The notes under the pieces: model-generated | What the model saw: the letters and a program-made list of their open reading frames with translations, nothing else | Told to the model about the DNA's origin: nothing | Databases searched by the model: none | Shown: positions 40,419 through 53,082 of the stretch, piece by piece | Position numbering within the stretch: the first letter of the stretch is position 1 | How the letters are laid out: each line of letters begins with the position of its first letter | Position numbers and translations under genes: made by a program | Assembly (NCBI RefSeq): GCF_002094975.1 | Contig: NZ_CP015283.1 | Location: 1,287,501 to 1,351,500 of the forward strand | Reading direction: 5' to 3' | DNA from: Streptococcus salivarius | Lineage (GTDB): Bacteria; Bacillota; Bacilli; Lactobacillales; Streptococcaceae | Length of the DNA stretch: 64,000 nt

Positions 40419-41465
40419 ATGAAAATAAACTGCGAAATTATTGGAAAAGTTGATTCAGGCGATGTCAGTAAAATTTCAATGGAAAATAATAATGGTGTTG
40501 TCATTTCCACACTCACAACAGGTGCCACACTTCAGGAGTTTTTGGTTCCAACGGAAACTGGTGCTCTTAAAAATATAGTACTTGGTTTCAGTGATTACGA
40601 GGATTACTATAAGAATAATTTATGTGCCTGCCAGTCCATTGGTAGGGTTGCTGGAAGAATTGGGAAAGCTTCGTATACTCATAATATGGTTCTTTATAGC
40701 CTTCCTAAGAATGAGGGAGAAAACTGTTTACATGGCGGTCCAAAAGGAATGCAGGTTCAAAATTGGAACTATGTCACAAACCTGAATGATGAATATGTTG
40801 AGACAAAATTTATTAGAAGACTTTATTCAAGTGTAGATGGCTTTCCTGGTGATGTTACAGTCTCTATTAGTTATAGACTTAACAATAATAACCGCTTAAC
40901 AATACTCTTTGAAGCCTTCGATGTTACAGAGTCAACAGTCTTTAATCCGACAAACCATGTTTACTTTAATCTTAGCGACAAACAGGATTTATCAAGTCAT
41001 GAGTTACAAATCTATTCAGACTATCGTTTAGAGTTGGATTCTGAGTTAATTCCAACAGGACAAAAAATTAATGTAGATGGAACGAATTATGATTTCAGAA
41101 AGACAACTGACTTGCTACCTCGAATTGAAGCAAATAATGGTTTTGATGATGCCTTTGTAGTTGGAGGGGAAACTTGTGATCATGTGAAAGAAGTAGCTGT
41201 TCTCCATGATAAAGAGAGTGGAGATGGTATCGAAATCTTCTCAAACAGAAATGGTTTAGTTATTTATACTATGGATATTATAGAGGATAATATTTACTTT
41301 GCGAGAGATCGAGGAACAATTGCAAAAGGACGAGAAGCTATAGCTATGGAAGCTCAAACACTCCCAGATGCCGTTAATCATACAGATTTTGGAGATATCA
41401 TCTTGGAGGAGGGTCATAGTGTAAGCTATGAAATCGGTTTCCAATATTTTAATTCATCAAAATAA
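40419..41465 (+). CDS. galM: Aldose 1-epimerase (galactose mutarotase)
   Basis: It converts beta-galactose released by LacZ into the alpha form used by GalK. Conserved features are LVLGF-like IVLGFSDYEDY, the RVAGRIG segment, LHGGPKGM (first active His), PTNHVYFNLS (second His) and DDAF, with the glutamate in AMEAQTLPDA. The 348 residues are normal. It lies between the galE terminator and the lacS promoter, so expression may depend on read-through. Confidence 0.94.
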   Translation: MKINCEIIGKVDSGDVSKISMENNNGVVISTLTTGATLQEFLVPTETGALKNIVLGFSDYEDYYKNNLCACQSIGRVAGRIGKASYTHNMVLYSLPKNEGENCLHGGPKGMQVQNWNYVTNLNDEYVETKFIRRLYSSVDGFPGDVTVSISYRLNNNNRLTILFEAFDVTESTVFNPTNHVYFNLSDKQDLSSHELQIYSDYRLELDSELIPTGQKINVDGTNYDFRKTTDLLPRIEANNGFDDAFVVGGETCDHVKEVAVLHDKESGDGIEIFSNRNGLVIYTMDIIEDNIYFARDRGTIAKGREAIAMEAQTLPDAVNHTDFGDIILEEGHSVSYEIGFQYFNSSK

Positions 41466-41482
41466 CCATATTTTAGTAAAAG

Positions 41483-41502
41483 TTTAGTAAAAAACCACTA
41501 AA
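41483..41502 (+). promoter_or_regulatory. Putative GalR operator upstream of lacS
   Basis: TTTAGT-N8-ACTAAA is a perfect 6+6 inverted repeat ending 4 bp before the -35. The left half-site is also repeated directly as TTTAGTAAAA 11 bp upstream. Confidence 0.55.
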
Positions 41503-41506
41503 ACTA

Positions 41507-41535
41507 TTGACGATTTAAACTAATACTTATATAAT
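41507..41535 (+). promoter_or_regulatory. lacS-lacZ promoter
   Basis: TTGACG and TATAAT with a 17-bp spacer, a near-consensus sigma-A promoter. Confidence 0.85.
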
Positions 41536-41548
41536 GTAAGCGTATTCA
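41535..41548 (+). promoter_or_regulatory. Cre site of lacS-lacZ
   Basis: TGTAAGCGTATTCA matches the cre consensus with one mismatch and sits across the likely transcription start. CcpA control of lacS is established in S. thermophilus. Confidence 0.75.
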
Positions 41549-41575
41549 AAAAACAACTAACAGGAGGTTTTCGTA

Positions 41576-43480
41576 ATGGGAAAATCTAAAGGTCAAATGA
41601 AGTCTCGTCTATCCTATTCAGCTGGTGCTTTTGGTAACGACGTCTTCTATGCAACGTTGTCAACATACTTTATCATGTTTGTGACAACTCACTTGTTTAA
41701 CACAGGTGATCCAAAGCAAAATAGTCACTACGTACTATTAATTACTAACATCATCGCTATTTTGCGTATCTTGGAAGTATTTATCGATCCATTGATCGGT
41801 AACATGATTGATAACACTCATACTAAGTATGGTAAATTCAAACCATGGGTAGTTGGTGGTGGTATCATCAGTTCTATCGCCTTGTTGCTTCTCTTCACCG
41901 ATTTAGGTGGTTTGAATAAAACAAATCCTTTCTTGTACCTTGTACTTTTCGGAATTATCTACCTTGTAATGGATGTCTTCTACTCAATTAAAGATATCGG
42001 TTTCTGGTCAATGATTCCTGCCTTGTCTCTTGACAGTCATGAACGTGAAAAAATGGCAACTTTTGCCCGTATTGGTTCTACGATTGGTGCCAATATTGTA
42101 GGTGTTGCCATCATGCCAATCGTTTTGTTCTTCTCTATGACGAACAGTAGTGGTTCTGGAGATAAATCTGGATGGTTCTGGTTTGCATTTATCGTTGCTC
42201 TCATTGGTGTGATTACATCAATTGCTGTTGGTATTGGTACACGTGAAGTTGAGTCAAAACTTCGTGATAACAAAGAAAAAACTAGCCTTAAACAAGTCTT
42301 TAAAGTTCTTGGTAAAAACGACCAATTGATGTGGTTGTCTCTCGGATATTGGTTCTATGGTCTTGGTATTAATACACTTAATGCTCTTCAACTTTTTTAC
42401 TTCACATTTATCCTTGGTGATCCAGGGAAATATTCAATCCTTTACGGATTGAATACAGTTGTTGGTTTGGTTTCAGTTTCACTCTTCCCTAGCCTAGCTG
42501 GTAAATTCAACCGTAAACGTTTGTTCTATGGATGTATTGCAGTAATGCTCGGTGGTATCGGAATCTTTAGTATTGCAGGAACATCACTTCCAATGATCTT
42601 GACTGCTGCTGAACTCTTCTTTATTCCACAACCTCTTGTGTTCCTTGTTATCCTCATGATTATCTCTGACTCAGTAGAATATGGTCAATGGAAATTGGGA
42701 CACCGTGATGAATCACTTACTTTGTCAGTTCGTCCACTTGTTGATAAACTTGGTGGTGCGATGTCAAACTGGCTTGTTTCTACAATTGCCGTAGCTGCTG
42801 GTATGACAACAGGTGCCTCAGCATCAACAATTACAACACATCAACAGTCTATCTTTAAGCTTAGCATGTTTGGTTTTCCAGCAGCAGCAATGCTTATCGG
42901 AGCCTTCATTATTGCTCGTAAAATCACTTTGACTGAAGCACGTCACGCTGAAATTGTTGAAGAATTGGAACATCGCTTTAGCGTAGCAACTTCTGAAAAT
43001 GAAGTTAAAGCTAACGTCGTATCTCTTGTAAACCCTACAACTGGCCATTTGGTTGACCTCTCAAGTGTTAATGATGAACACTTTGCTTCAGGTAGCATGG
43101 GTAAAGGTTTCGCCATTAAACCTACTGATGGAGCTGTCTTTGCACCAATTAGTGGTACCATTCGTCAAGTTCTTCCTACTCGCCATGCAGTTGGTATTGA
43201 AAGTGAAGATGGTGTCATTGTTCTTATCCACGTTGGTATCGGAACAGTTAAACTTAAAGGTGAAGGATTCATTAGTTACGTAGAACAAGGTGATCGTGTT
43301 GAAGTTGGACAAAAACTTCTTGAGTTCTGGTCACCAATTATTGAGAAAAATGGTCTTGATGACACAGTACTTGTCACTGTAACCAATTCAGAAAAATTCA
43401 GTGCTTTCCATCTTGAACAAGAAGTTGGAGAAAAGGTAGAAGCTTTGTCTGAAGTTATTACCTTCAAAAAAGGAGAATAA
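41576..43480 (+). CDS. lacS: Lactose permease LacS with C-terminal IIA-glucose-like domain
   Basis: LacS imports lactose with protons or in exchange for galactose. Residues 1-455 form the 12-segment GPH/LacS carrier ([21 protein letters not shown] between segments 2 and 3). Residues about 475-634 form a IIA-glucose-type domain whose phosphorylatable His is 552 in [13 protein letters not shown], the same number as in S. thermophilus LacS; HPr(His-P) regulates it. AGGAGG lies 8 bp before the ATG. LacZ follows after 3 bp. Confidence 0.97.
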   Translation: MGKSKGQMKSRLSYSAGAFGNDVFYATLSTYFIMFVTTHLFNTGDPKQNSHYVLLITNIIAILRILEVFIDPLIGNMIDNTHTKYGKFKPWVVGGGIISSIALLLLFTDLGGLNKTNPFLYLVLFGIIYLVMDVFYSIKDIGFWSMIPALSLDSHEREKMATFARIGSTIGANIVGVAIMPIVLFFSMTNSSGSGDKSGWFWFAFIVALIGVITSIAVGIGTREVESKLRDNKEKTSLKQVFKVLGKNDQLMWLSLGYWFYGLGINTLNALQLFYFTFILGDPGKYSILYGLNTVVGLVSVSLFPSLAGKFNRKRLFYGCIAVMLGGIGIFSIAGTSLPMILTAAELFFIPQPLVFLVILMIISDSVEYGQWKLGHRDESLTLSVRPLVDKLGGAMSNWLVSTIAVAAGMTTGASASTITTHQQSIFKLSMFGFPAAAMLIGAFIIARKITLTEARHAEIVEELEHRFSVATSENEVKANVVSLVNPTTGHLVDLSSVNDEHFASGSMGKGFAIKPTDGAVFAPISGTIRQVLPTRHAVGIESEDGVIVLIHVGIGTVKLKGEGFISYVEQGDRVEVGQKLLEFWSPIIEKNGLDDTVLVTVTNSEKFSAFHLEQEVGEKVEALSEVITFKKGE

Positions 43481-46501
<3,021 letters not shown>

Positions 46502-46538
46502 AGTATTATTGGACTTTGCCTCCAACGATATATTTGAT

Positions 46539-46565
46539 AAAGGAAACTCGAAAGGGTTTCCTTTT
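46539..46565 (+). terminator. lacZ terminator 1
   Basis: AAAGGAAAC pairs with GTTTCCTTT, followed by T. Confidence 0.75.
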
Positions 46566-46583
46566 GTCATGGTTTGAAGTAAG

Positions 46584-46613
46584 AAAAAAGGAAACAGACC
46601 TCTGTTTCCTTTT
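46584..46613. terminator. lacZ terminator 2
   Basis: AAAAGGAAACAGA pairs perfectly with TCTGTTTCCTTTT across a 2-nt gap; A and T tracts on both sides make it bidirectional. Confidence 0.8.
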
Positions 46614-46647
46614 AAAATATAACTCAGTTTTCAATTCCCTTAAAAAT

Positions 46648-46719
46648 GGGAGTGGTCAAGTAAAATTATGAAAAAGTGAGTTAAAGTTATTGATATAGAA
46701 AAGGGACTAAACCACTCCC
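46648..46719 (-). repeat. Intergenic hairpin element, copy 2 (about 70 nt, GGGAGTGG ends)
   Basis: GGGAGTGGT and ACCACTCCC are the ends of a 72-nt element. On the minus strand it aligns along its whole length with 13643-13709, sharing GGGAGTGG-TTAG, a 22-nt identical core (46665-46686) and CCACTCCC. Confidence 0.65.
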
Positions 46720-46992
46720 AAGACGTTAATGATTTTTTGTAGCTTTGGATGAAATTTGAAGATTATGCCTTGACGTTAATCGTCCAATAGCACTCTATCT
46801 AATATAAGTATACAACTTTGGGTTTAGATGTCCCAAAATAAGACTCTATGGATTCTTATCTGTATTGTGATTGGCGACTATTTTTGTCAATAAAAATTTA
46901 AGAGGTTGTTGATTTCACTTAGAATATAGTAACGCTCTATGAAAACGTATACAATAGTAGTTAGAGAAATAAACATAGATTGGAGAAGATTG

Positions 46993-48159
46993 ATGACATC
47001 ATCTTTTGAAGACTTCACAAAAAAAGCAGAAGCATTCTTAGAAGAACATATTACAGAGTATCTCAGTGTGGACATGGCTCTTGAAGATTTTGCAAGACAA
47101 TATAACCAAGGGCTTTTTGATGAGATCACTTCCTCTGATTCAAAGCAGGAGAGAGCTTGGAAACTCATTGAAGAGGCTTATCATTATCACGAGGAAGATC
47201 CTTCGAGAAGTCAGGAATTTTTGACAGAAGCTTTAAAACTAGATCCTGAAAATCTTGATGCTAAGCAGATGCTCTTAACTTTTCAAAGTCCACTTGAACA
47301 TCTAAAAGGCCTAATTGCTTTAGAAAAAGAGCAAAGGTCCAAGTGGGATCAAGGTCCAAAAATGGGCTGGGCTAATCTTGACGAGCGTCCTTATTTGTCT
47401 TTGAAGTATAATCTTGCTAAATTTTATTTAAGCAACAGTATGAAGCGGTTTGCTATTAAGGAATTTGAAGAGATTCTAGAGATAGATGTTCAAGATCACA
47501 TGGGAGTCCGTTACGAATTAATGGCTACCTATTGTAATCTGGAGGAGTTTGATAAGGCTAAAAACTTTTTCGAATGTGAGCAAATGGAATATCACGAAGA
47601 AGATTTGATGATAGTACCAATGATGACGCTCTCTCTAATGACGGGACATATTGAGGATGCGGATTTCTATTTTGATCTTCTCTATGCAAAAAATCCAGAG
47701 TTCGAAAATTATTTAAAAATGATTGAACAAGGTGATGAAGAGCGTCTAGTTGCCGAAACGCTTAAAGTCAACCCTATCTTATTTGAAGCCAATAGTATGC
47801 AAAGTCTTTTGATGGTTTTTAATCAAGTCGTTGATCTATCCCAATCAGAATATTATTTTACTTGGTTAATCGAAAAATATCGTGCAAAACGTCCACAAAG
47901 ACATGTTGCGAAAAAGAAAAATCCAGAATTGCACAAACTAATTAGAGAATTGGAAAAAAGTATAGAACCAAGCAAAGCCCTCCAAGGTCTTTCAATAAGT
48001 GTGGAGCGTATACTTCGTCAACATGGCTTAATAGAATTTAAAGATTTTAAAAAGAAAACGGAAGAGGAAGTAGCAGCGATTAGAGGAGTTGGAAAGGTGA
48101 GCATGGAAATCCTTAAAGAAAATGGTGTTGTCTTTAAAAAGAAGCGGAAAAAGAAGTAA
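46993..48159 (+). CDS. Tetratricopeptide-repeat protein with C-terminal RNA polymerase alpha-CTD-like domain
   Basis: I start at ATG 46993, 7 bp after GGAGAAG; the open frame reaches back 18 codons without support. Residues about 60-300 are TPR-like helical pairs (AWKLIEEAYHYHEEDPSRSQEFLTEALKLDPENLDA; AIKEFEEILEIDVQD). Residues about 325-383 (GLSISVERILRQHG, FKDFKKKTEEEVAAIRGVGKVSMEILKENG) follow the fold pattern of the RpoA C-terminal domain, including the helix-hairpin-helix RGVGKVSMEIL. A very basic tail KKKRKKK ends the chain. TPRs bind proteins; the alpha-CTD-like part suggests contact with DNA or the transcription machinery. Function is unknown. Confidence 0.72.
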   Translation: MTSSFEDFTKKAEAFLEEHITEYLSVDMALEDFARQYNQGLFDEITSSDSKQERAWKLIEEAYHYHEEDPSRSQEFLTEALKLDPENLDAKQMLLTFQSPLEHLKGLIALEKEQRSKWDQGPKMGWANLDERPYLSLKYNLAKFYLSNSMKRFAIKEFEEILEIDVQDHMGVRYELMATYCNLEEFDKAKNFFECEQMEYHEEDLMIVPMMTLSLMTGHIEDADFYFDLLYAKNPEFENYLKMIEQGDEERLVAETLKVNPILFEANSMQSLLMVFNQVVDLSQSEYYFTWLIEKYRAKRPQRHVAKKKNPELHKLIRELEKSIEPSKALQGLSISVERILRQHGLIEFKDFKKKTEEEVAAIRGVGKVSMEILKENGVVFKKKRKKK

Positions 48160-48252
48160 GGAACTATTCATCAAACAAGCCATAGCAAATTTTTGCAATT
48201 TTATCTTATATCCTTTAAGATAATTCTGTTACAACTTGAAAAGGAGAACAGG

Positions 48253-49095
48253 ATGGAAACATATACACTTTCAAATGGCGTTACGATTCCTAAAATTGGT
48301 TTTGGGACTTGGCAGATTCCAGAAGGCGAAGAAGCCTATAACAGCGTTAGTTTTGCACTTAGGGCGGGTTACACACATATTGATACAGCACAAATCTACG
48401 GTAACGAGGTTTCTGTAGGTAAGGCGATTGCTGATAGTGATGTGGCGCGTGAGGATATTTTCCTAACGACTAAACTCTGGAATGACAAGCACGATTACGA
48501 TTTGGCTAAGGCCTCTATCGACGAATCTCTCGAAAGATTAGGTGTGGATTATTTGGATCTTTTGCTTATCCACTGGCCAAATCCAAAGGCACTTCGTGAG
48601 AATAATGCGTGGAAGGCTGGCAATGCAGGCGCTTGGAAGGCAATGGAAGAAGCCTACAAAGAAGGTAAGGTGCGTGCTATCGGTGTGTCTAACTTTATGC
48701 AACATCACCTAGAAGCTCTCCTTGAAACGGCTGAAATTGTGCCACATGTCAATCAAATCCTCTTGGCTCCAGGTTGTGCCCAAGAAGATTTGGTTGCCTA
48801 TTGCAAGAAGCATGACATTCTTCTTGAAGCATACAGCCCACTAGGTACAGGTAGCATTTTTGGAAATGAAGATGTTGAAGCAGTGGCTGAACGTAACGGT
48901 AAATCTGTGGCACAAGTTGCTCTGCGTTGGAGCCTTCAAAAAGGTTTCTTGCCACTACCTAAGTCTGTGACACCTAAAAACATTGAAGCCAACTTGGATA
49001 TATTTGACTTTGATTTGTCAGAGGAAGATATGGCAGTCTTGGATAAGATTCAAGGCATCAAAACTCAGGATGATCCTGACACAGTTAATTTTTAA
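48253..49095 (+). CDS. Aldo/keto reductase (2,5-diketo-D-gluconate reductase-like)
   Basis: This NADPH-dependent carbonyl reductase has 280 residues. ATG 48253 lies 6 bp after AAGGAG; the longer frame is unsupported. The catalytic tetrad is visible: Asp and Tyr in HIDTAQIYGNE, Lys in LTTKLWN and His in LLIHWPN. The cofactor block RWSLQKGFLPLPKSV is present. The fold group is AKR5-like. The physiological substrate is not determinable. It is monocistronic with a terminator. Confidence 0.92.
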   Translation: METYTLSNGVTIPKIGFGTWQIPEGEEAYNSVSFALRAGYTHIDTAQIYGNEVSVGKAIADSDVAREDIFLTTKLWNDKHDYDLAKASIDESLERLGVDYLDLLLIHWPNPKALRENNAWKAGNAGAWKAMEEAYKEGKVRAIGVSNFMQHHLEALLETAEIVPHVNQILLAPGCAQEDLVAYCKKHDILLEAYSPLGTGSIFGNEDVEAVAERNGKSVAQVALRWSLQKGFLPLPKSVTPKNIEANLDIFDFDLSEEDMAVLDKIQGIKTQDDPDTVNF

Positions 49096-49104
49096 TAGGA
49101 TTTT

Positions 49105-49129
49105 AAGCAACTCGTAAGGGTTGCTTTTT
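49105..49129 (+). terminator. Terminator after the aldo/keto reductase
   Basis: AAGCAAC pairs with GTTGCTT around an 8-nt loop and is followed by T. Confidence 0.75.
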
Positions 49130-49194
49130 GCTTGTTTTTGTTGATTTGCTATAATGAAACTGTCATTTTTTTATTTATAGATGGGAGTTACGTA

Positions 49195-49881
49195 ATGGAG
49201 TCTCGAAATCTTTTGCCTCAGAATACACGTATGATGGCTAATTTGCTCAGTTTTTCAGGGGGAGCTTTGGATGTCTTTTGTCATATGTATTACCATAGTT
49301 TGGTTGCCACTCAGACAGGGAATATTCTCCTGTTAGTTGCTGACTGGCGTAGTAGTAGCATGTACCATAACATGTTACGATGCTTTTCCATTTTTTTCTT
49401 TACCTTAGGTTTTCTTTTTGGCATGTGGTTTAAAGACCATCGTAAGAATGCTTATTGGCGTGTTTATGGTTTACTTCCTCTTTGTGTGATGACTGCCATT
49501 TTACCATTCTTAACGCCAAATGCTCTATTGGAGCTTCCGATTATTGCTTTTTCTGCAGGTGTCATGATGAAGACTTTTACCGGTAGTCAGATTGAAAATC
49601 ACCCCTTTGTGATTTTTATGACTTCAGGTAATTATCGAAGGATGCTGACGGCACTTTACTATGTTATTCAGGGAAGCGATGATCAGAAAGAATATCGTCG
49701 TCAGGCTGTCAATTATAGCTTTGTCGTAGGAAGTTTTGTGGTTGGTGCTGTTGTATCAGCTCTTCTAATGCACATCATTTATATTAAGTCAATCTGGCTA
49801 ATTACACTCAGCCTCATTACCATCATGGTTTATTATTCATCTGAAGTGAAACGACTAGGACTCAAGGAAACCAATCTTTAA
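49195..49881 (+). CDS. DUF1275 (YoaK) family membrane protein
   Basis: The 228-residue protein has six predicted membrane segments and matches the DUF1275 family (PF06912): FSGGALDVFCHMYYHSLVATQTGNILLL near the N-terminus contains the conserved GxxDxxxxxxxxxxxxxxxTGN pattern. ATG 49195 follows GATGGGAG by 8 bp; the longer frame is unsupported. The family is related in fold to SLC26-like transporters but no substrate is known. Confidence 0.82.
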   Translation: MESRNLLPQNTRMMANLLSFSGGALDVFCHMYYHSLVATQTGNILLLVADWRSSSMYHNMLRCFSIFFFTLGFLFGMWFKDHRKNAYWRVYGLLPLCVMTAILPFLTPNALLELPIIAFSAGVMMKTFTGSQIENHPFVIFMTSGNYRRMLTALYYVIQGSDDQKEYRRQAVNYSFVVGSFVVGAVVSALLMHIIYIKSIWLITLSLITIMVYYSSEVKRLGLKETNL

Positions 49882-49975
49882 GCACTTATGTAGCAATTAT
49901 TTTTGATAAAAAATCTCCTATGTTATAATCTTGATTATATTAATTTTTTTTAACCCTGAATAAAGGAGACATAAG

Positions 49976-50608
49976 ATGCCTGTAATAAGTAATGATTTTT
50001 CAGATATTGTGTATAACCGTCGTTCCATTCGTAACTTTGATACTTCTGTCAAGATTCCACGAGAAGAAATGTTGGAAATCTTGGACAAGACTGTTACAGC
50101 ACCATCATCAGTGAACATGCAACCCTGGCGTTTTGTTGTCGTTGATAGCGAAGAAGGCAAAGAAAAATTGAAACCCTTTATCAGCTACAATGGTGTACAA
50201 AATGAAACGTCATCAGCCATGGTTCTCATTTTTGCCGATTTGAAGAGTCAAGAAAGAGCAGAAGAAATCTATGGTAAGGCCGTTGCGCAAGGAAAAATGC
50301 CCGAAGAGGTCAAGGAGAAACAACTATCAAGCATTGTACCAATGTATGAAAATGCTCCTTTCGAAGTGATGAATGAAATTGTTCACATCGATGCTAGTCT
50401 GGCTGCTATGCAATTGATGTTGGTCGCTCGTTCATACGGCTATGATACCAATGCCATCGGTGGCTATAAAAAAGAAGGTCTTGCCAAAGCGTTCGGACTT
50501 GATGCTGACCGTCATGTGCCAGTCTTGCTCATTGCCCTTGGGAAGGCCAATGAAGAAGGTTTCGAATCTGTTCGTTTGAATGCTTCTGATGTGACTACTT
50601 TTGCTTAA
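49976..50608 (+). CDS. Nitroreductase family protein, 210 residues
   Basis: An FMN-dependent NAD(P)H oxidoreductase. The FMN-binding N-terminus reads YNRRSIRNFD, and TAPSSVNMQPWRFVVV is the second FMN block; AIGGYKKEGLAKAFG near the C-terminus contacts the phosphate. AAAGGAG precedes the ATG. It likely reduces quinones or nitro compounds, but the true substrate is unknown. It lies alone with a terminator downstream. Confidence 0.9.
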   Translation: MPVISNDFSDIVYNRRSIRNFDTSVKIPREEMLEILDKTVTAPSSVNMQPWRFVVVDSEEGKEKLKPFISYNGVQNETSSAMVLIFADLKSQERAEEIYGKAVAQGKMPEEVKEKQLSSIVPMYENAPFEVMNEIVHIDASLAAMQLMLVARSYGYDTNAIGGYKKEGLAKAFGLDADRHVPVLLIALGKANEEGFESVRLNASDVTTFA

Positions 50609-50618
50609 TAAATAATTG

Positions 50619-50653
50619 ACCGTAAGTCTCGAAAATGGGGGCTTACGGTTTTT
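50619..50653 (+). terminator. Terminator after the nitroreductase
   Basis: CCGTAAG pairs with CTTACGG around a 15-nt loop and is followed by five T. Confidence 0.75.
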
Positions 50654-50836
50654 GTATGTGATGATTAAAGAGGGTTCAAAAAACTAAAAATAAATAAGAA
50701 AGTGATTGCTAGGAGTATTGAGAAAGTGATGATTTTTGCTTTAACCCATGATTAAGGTAAGTCCCTTTCCTTTGTGCTATAATGATAGTGAATGTTTAAT
50801 ACAAGGGCGAGTGTGGCCTTTTTCTAGGAGTCTTTT

Positions 50837-52129
50837 ATGACAAACTATTTGATCCGAAGTTTTCTCTGGTTTCGTGAGCGTGGCTTTGTTCAGATTACAC
50901 AGAAAACTTTGGTTTCGCTATTCCCCTTTTTACTATTTTCAGGGATTATTCGGGTGATTTCACTATCTGTTTTTTCTGAGATGGGGTATATTAACCAACT
51001 TTTTTCAGTTTCTGATTGGCTTCCGGCCTTTAAGACGTCAGGTCAGGTGCTTATTAATCTTTCTAGTTTTCTCGGTGGATTAGCAGGTCCCTTATCGACT
51101 TATTTTGCTGGAAAATACACGGCTGGACATTATGGTAGAAGTACTGGTACGGCTGGTGTGACTTCCCTTTTGGTCAGTTTGATTATAGGGTCGCAAGAGT
51201 TACTAATGTCTCCACTAAACGATGGCGATTTGACACGTATCAATTTACCGGCTTCGATTAATATTATGTTGGCTATCTTCGTGGGTTATCTGGTTGGTCA
51301 GATTTTTCGATTTTCTAGAGCCAGTGATGACCAAATTGTGGATAAGAACTATATTTATCAGCCTAAGACGGTTCGTCCCATTTTTTTGTCCTTAATTTTG
51401 GCAATTGGACTTAATATTCTATTGGTTATTGGTGAACGGGAAAATATCTTTCAGTCTATTAGACAGTTTACATCGACCATTACTGTCACTGGTAATCATC
51501 TTTTCTCAACCTTTATGATGGGACTTTTGAGTACTTTTTCTGCTTGGATTGGGAATAGTCAAGCCTTCGCTCTCAATTCTATAGCTGAAGATAGCTTTGC
51601 TTTGGAAAATCTGACTTATGCGGTTTCCCATCATACGACGACAGGGCTTCCCCATCTTTTTACTCTGACAAATCTTTATCACAGTTACGGTTTGGTTGCT
51701 GGCGTTGGATCAATCTTGGCTCTCTTGGTAGCCCTTCTTTTAACCTCAACCAGTTATAAGGACAAGAAAGTCAGTCTTCTTAGTGTTTTCCCTAGTCTCT
51801 TTAATAATGGCGCTCCTTTGATGGTGGGTGTACCAGTTTTGCTTAATTTGGTTTATCTGGTTCCCTTTCTGTTAGCACCAATGGTCAACATGGGAATAGC
51901 AGCAATTGCTTTAGCGCTTCGTCTTATGCCGGCGGCAGTTTATCCTGTACCAGATGGTACCCCTAGCCTGCTCTATGCTTTTATCGGTACTGGTGGTAGC
52001 CTTCGTGCCTTGTCTGTAAGTCTGTTTTGTTTTGCGGTTGATGTCGCTATCTTTATTCCTTTCGTAAGACTTTCTAATAAGGTACAACACGGTTTAAAAG
52101 AGGAAGGAGAAACTAATGAAGCTCAATAA
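50837..52129 (+). CDS. Orphan PTS EIIC-like membrane protein
   Basis: The 430-residue protein has about ten hydrophobic segments and resembles the cellobiose/lactose-type EIIC (PF02378): FLFSGIIRVI at the start, the amphipathic re-entrant regions, and NNGAPLMVGVPVLLNLVYLVPFLLAPMVN. In working members that last region reads NEPxxFG with a sugar-binding Glu; here it is NNGAPLMVG, so the Glu is missing. No EIIA or EIIB gene is adjacent. TAGGAG precedes the ATG. It overlaps the DUF915 hydrolase by 14 bp. It may use shared EIIA/B proteins, sense sugars, or do something else. Confidence 0.75.
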   Translation: MTNYLIRSFLWFRERGFVQITQKTLVSLFPFLLFSGIIRVISLSVFSEMGYINQLFSVSDWLPAFKTSGQVLINLSSFLGGLAGPLSTYFAGKYTAGHYGRSTGTAGVTSLLVSLIIGSQELLMSPLNDGDLTRINLPASINIMLAIFVGYLVGQIFRFSRASDDQIVDKNYIYQPKTVRPIFLSLILAIGLNILLVIGERENIFQSIRQFTSTITVTGNHLFSTFMMGLLSTFSAWIGNSQAFALNSIAEDSFALENLTYAVSHHTTTGLPHLFTLTNLYHSYGLVAGVGSILALLVALLLTSTSYKDKKVSLLSVFPSLFNNGAPLMVGVPVLLNLVYLVPFLLAPMVNMGIAAIALALRLMPAAVYPVPDGTPSLLYAFIGTGGSLRALSVSLFCFAVDVAIFIPFVRLSNKVQHGLKEEGETNEAQ

Positions 52130-52979
52130 AAAAATGAAGTTAGTCTTTATTTTGGTTGCTGTCTTTCTCATCGGCTTAGCTGTGCCTTCTTATAGCTGGA
52201 CCAAAAGAAATGTCAAGGAAATTGAGACTTTCTACAACTCGAAATTGTCTCCTATTATCATGATTCCGGGGAGTTCCGCTACGGAAAATCGTTTTGATGG
52301 TCTAGTGCGTAAGCTTAATCAAGATCGTCGTGGGGCCAAGCACAGCTTGCTCAAGGTCAAGGTTTGGAATAATGGGCGTATTACCTTTGAAGGAAAAATC
52401 AAGAAAAATGACAATGAACCTATTATTGTTATCGGATTTGAAAATAACAACGACGGCTACAGCAATATCAAAAAACAAGCCAAAATGATGAATCAGGCCT
52501 TTGAAGCCCTGCAAAATAAATATAATTTTAATAATTTCAAAGGCCTAGCACATTCAAATGGTGGTCTTATTTATACAGCCTTTATTGAAAATTATCTTAG
52601 CGACTACGATGTCAAGATAAATTCTTTGATGACTATCGGAACGCCCTATAATTTCACTGAAACTAATATCAAAAATAAATCGGTGATGCTGGCGGATTTC
52701 ATAGCAGCCAAGAAAAATATCCCATCAACCTTACATGTCTATTCGGTAGCAGGTACTATCACCTATGACTCGGATGAGTTGGTTCCTGATGCTAGCGTTT
52801 CAGCTGGGAAGTACATCTATCAGAATCAAGCAAAGAGCTATACCGAAATCACTGTTACGGGCGAAGATGCCCAGCACTCGGACTTACCAACCAATGATGA
52901 AGTTGTGGAACTTGTCAAACAACATATCGAAGGGCAAGGTGTCCGTAAGAAGCAAAAAACTAAGCTAGAGCCACAGTGA
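52116..52979 (+). CDS. Alpha/beta hydrolase, DUF915 family, membrane-anchored or secreted
   Basis: The N-terminal hydrophobic stretch (about 8-27) is a signal anchor, so the enzyme faces the outside. The rest matches DUF915 (PF06028) alpha/beta hydrolases: the oxyanion segment MIPGSSATENRFD, nucleophile Ser147 in GLAHSNGGL, Asp in YDSDELVPDAS and His in DAQHSDLPT. The 287 residues are typical. It overlaps the EIIC-like gene by 14 bp, implying coupled expression. Substrate is unknown. Confidence 0.85.
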   Translation: MKLNKKMKLVFILVAVFLIGLAVPSYSWTKRNVKEIETFYNSKLSPIIMIPGSSATENRFDGLVRKLNQDRRGAKHSLLKVKVWNNGRITFEGKIKKNDNEPIIVIGFENNNDGYSNIKKQAKMMNQAFEALQNKYNFNNFKGLAHSNGGLIYTAFIENYLSDYDVKINSLMTIGTPYNFTETNIKNKSVMLADFIAAKKNIPSTLHVYSVAGTITYDSDELVPDASVSAGKYIYQNQAKSYTEITVTGEDAQHSDLPTNDEVVELVKQHIEGQGVRKKQKTKLEPQ

Positions 52980-53017
52980 GAATCGTATTATTAATGCTTT
53001 AGTTACAAATGAGAACT

Positions 53018-53057
53018 CAAAAAAACAGATAGGACCGTGAAAGGATATCTGTTTTTT
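53018..53057. terminator. Terminator after the DUF915 gene
   Basis: AAAAAACAGATA pairs perfectly with TATCTGTTTTTT around a 14-nt loop. Confidence 0.85.
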
Positions 53058-53082
53058 AGGTTAAATTGAGAGGATTTTATAT

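Larger units (their letters stand above)
46502..46992. other. Intergenic region with three hairpins after lacZ
   Basis: The 491 bp hold two terminators, then the second copy of the GGGAGTGG hairpin element. Bases 46720-46980 show no convincing gene; the frame that enters the next gene is open from 46939 but lacks a ribosome site there. Confidence 0.6.
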
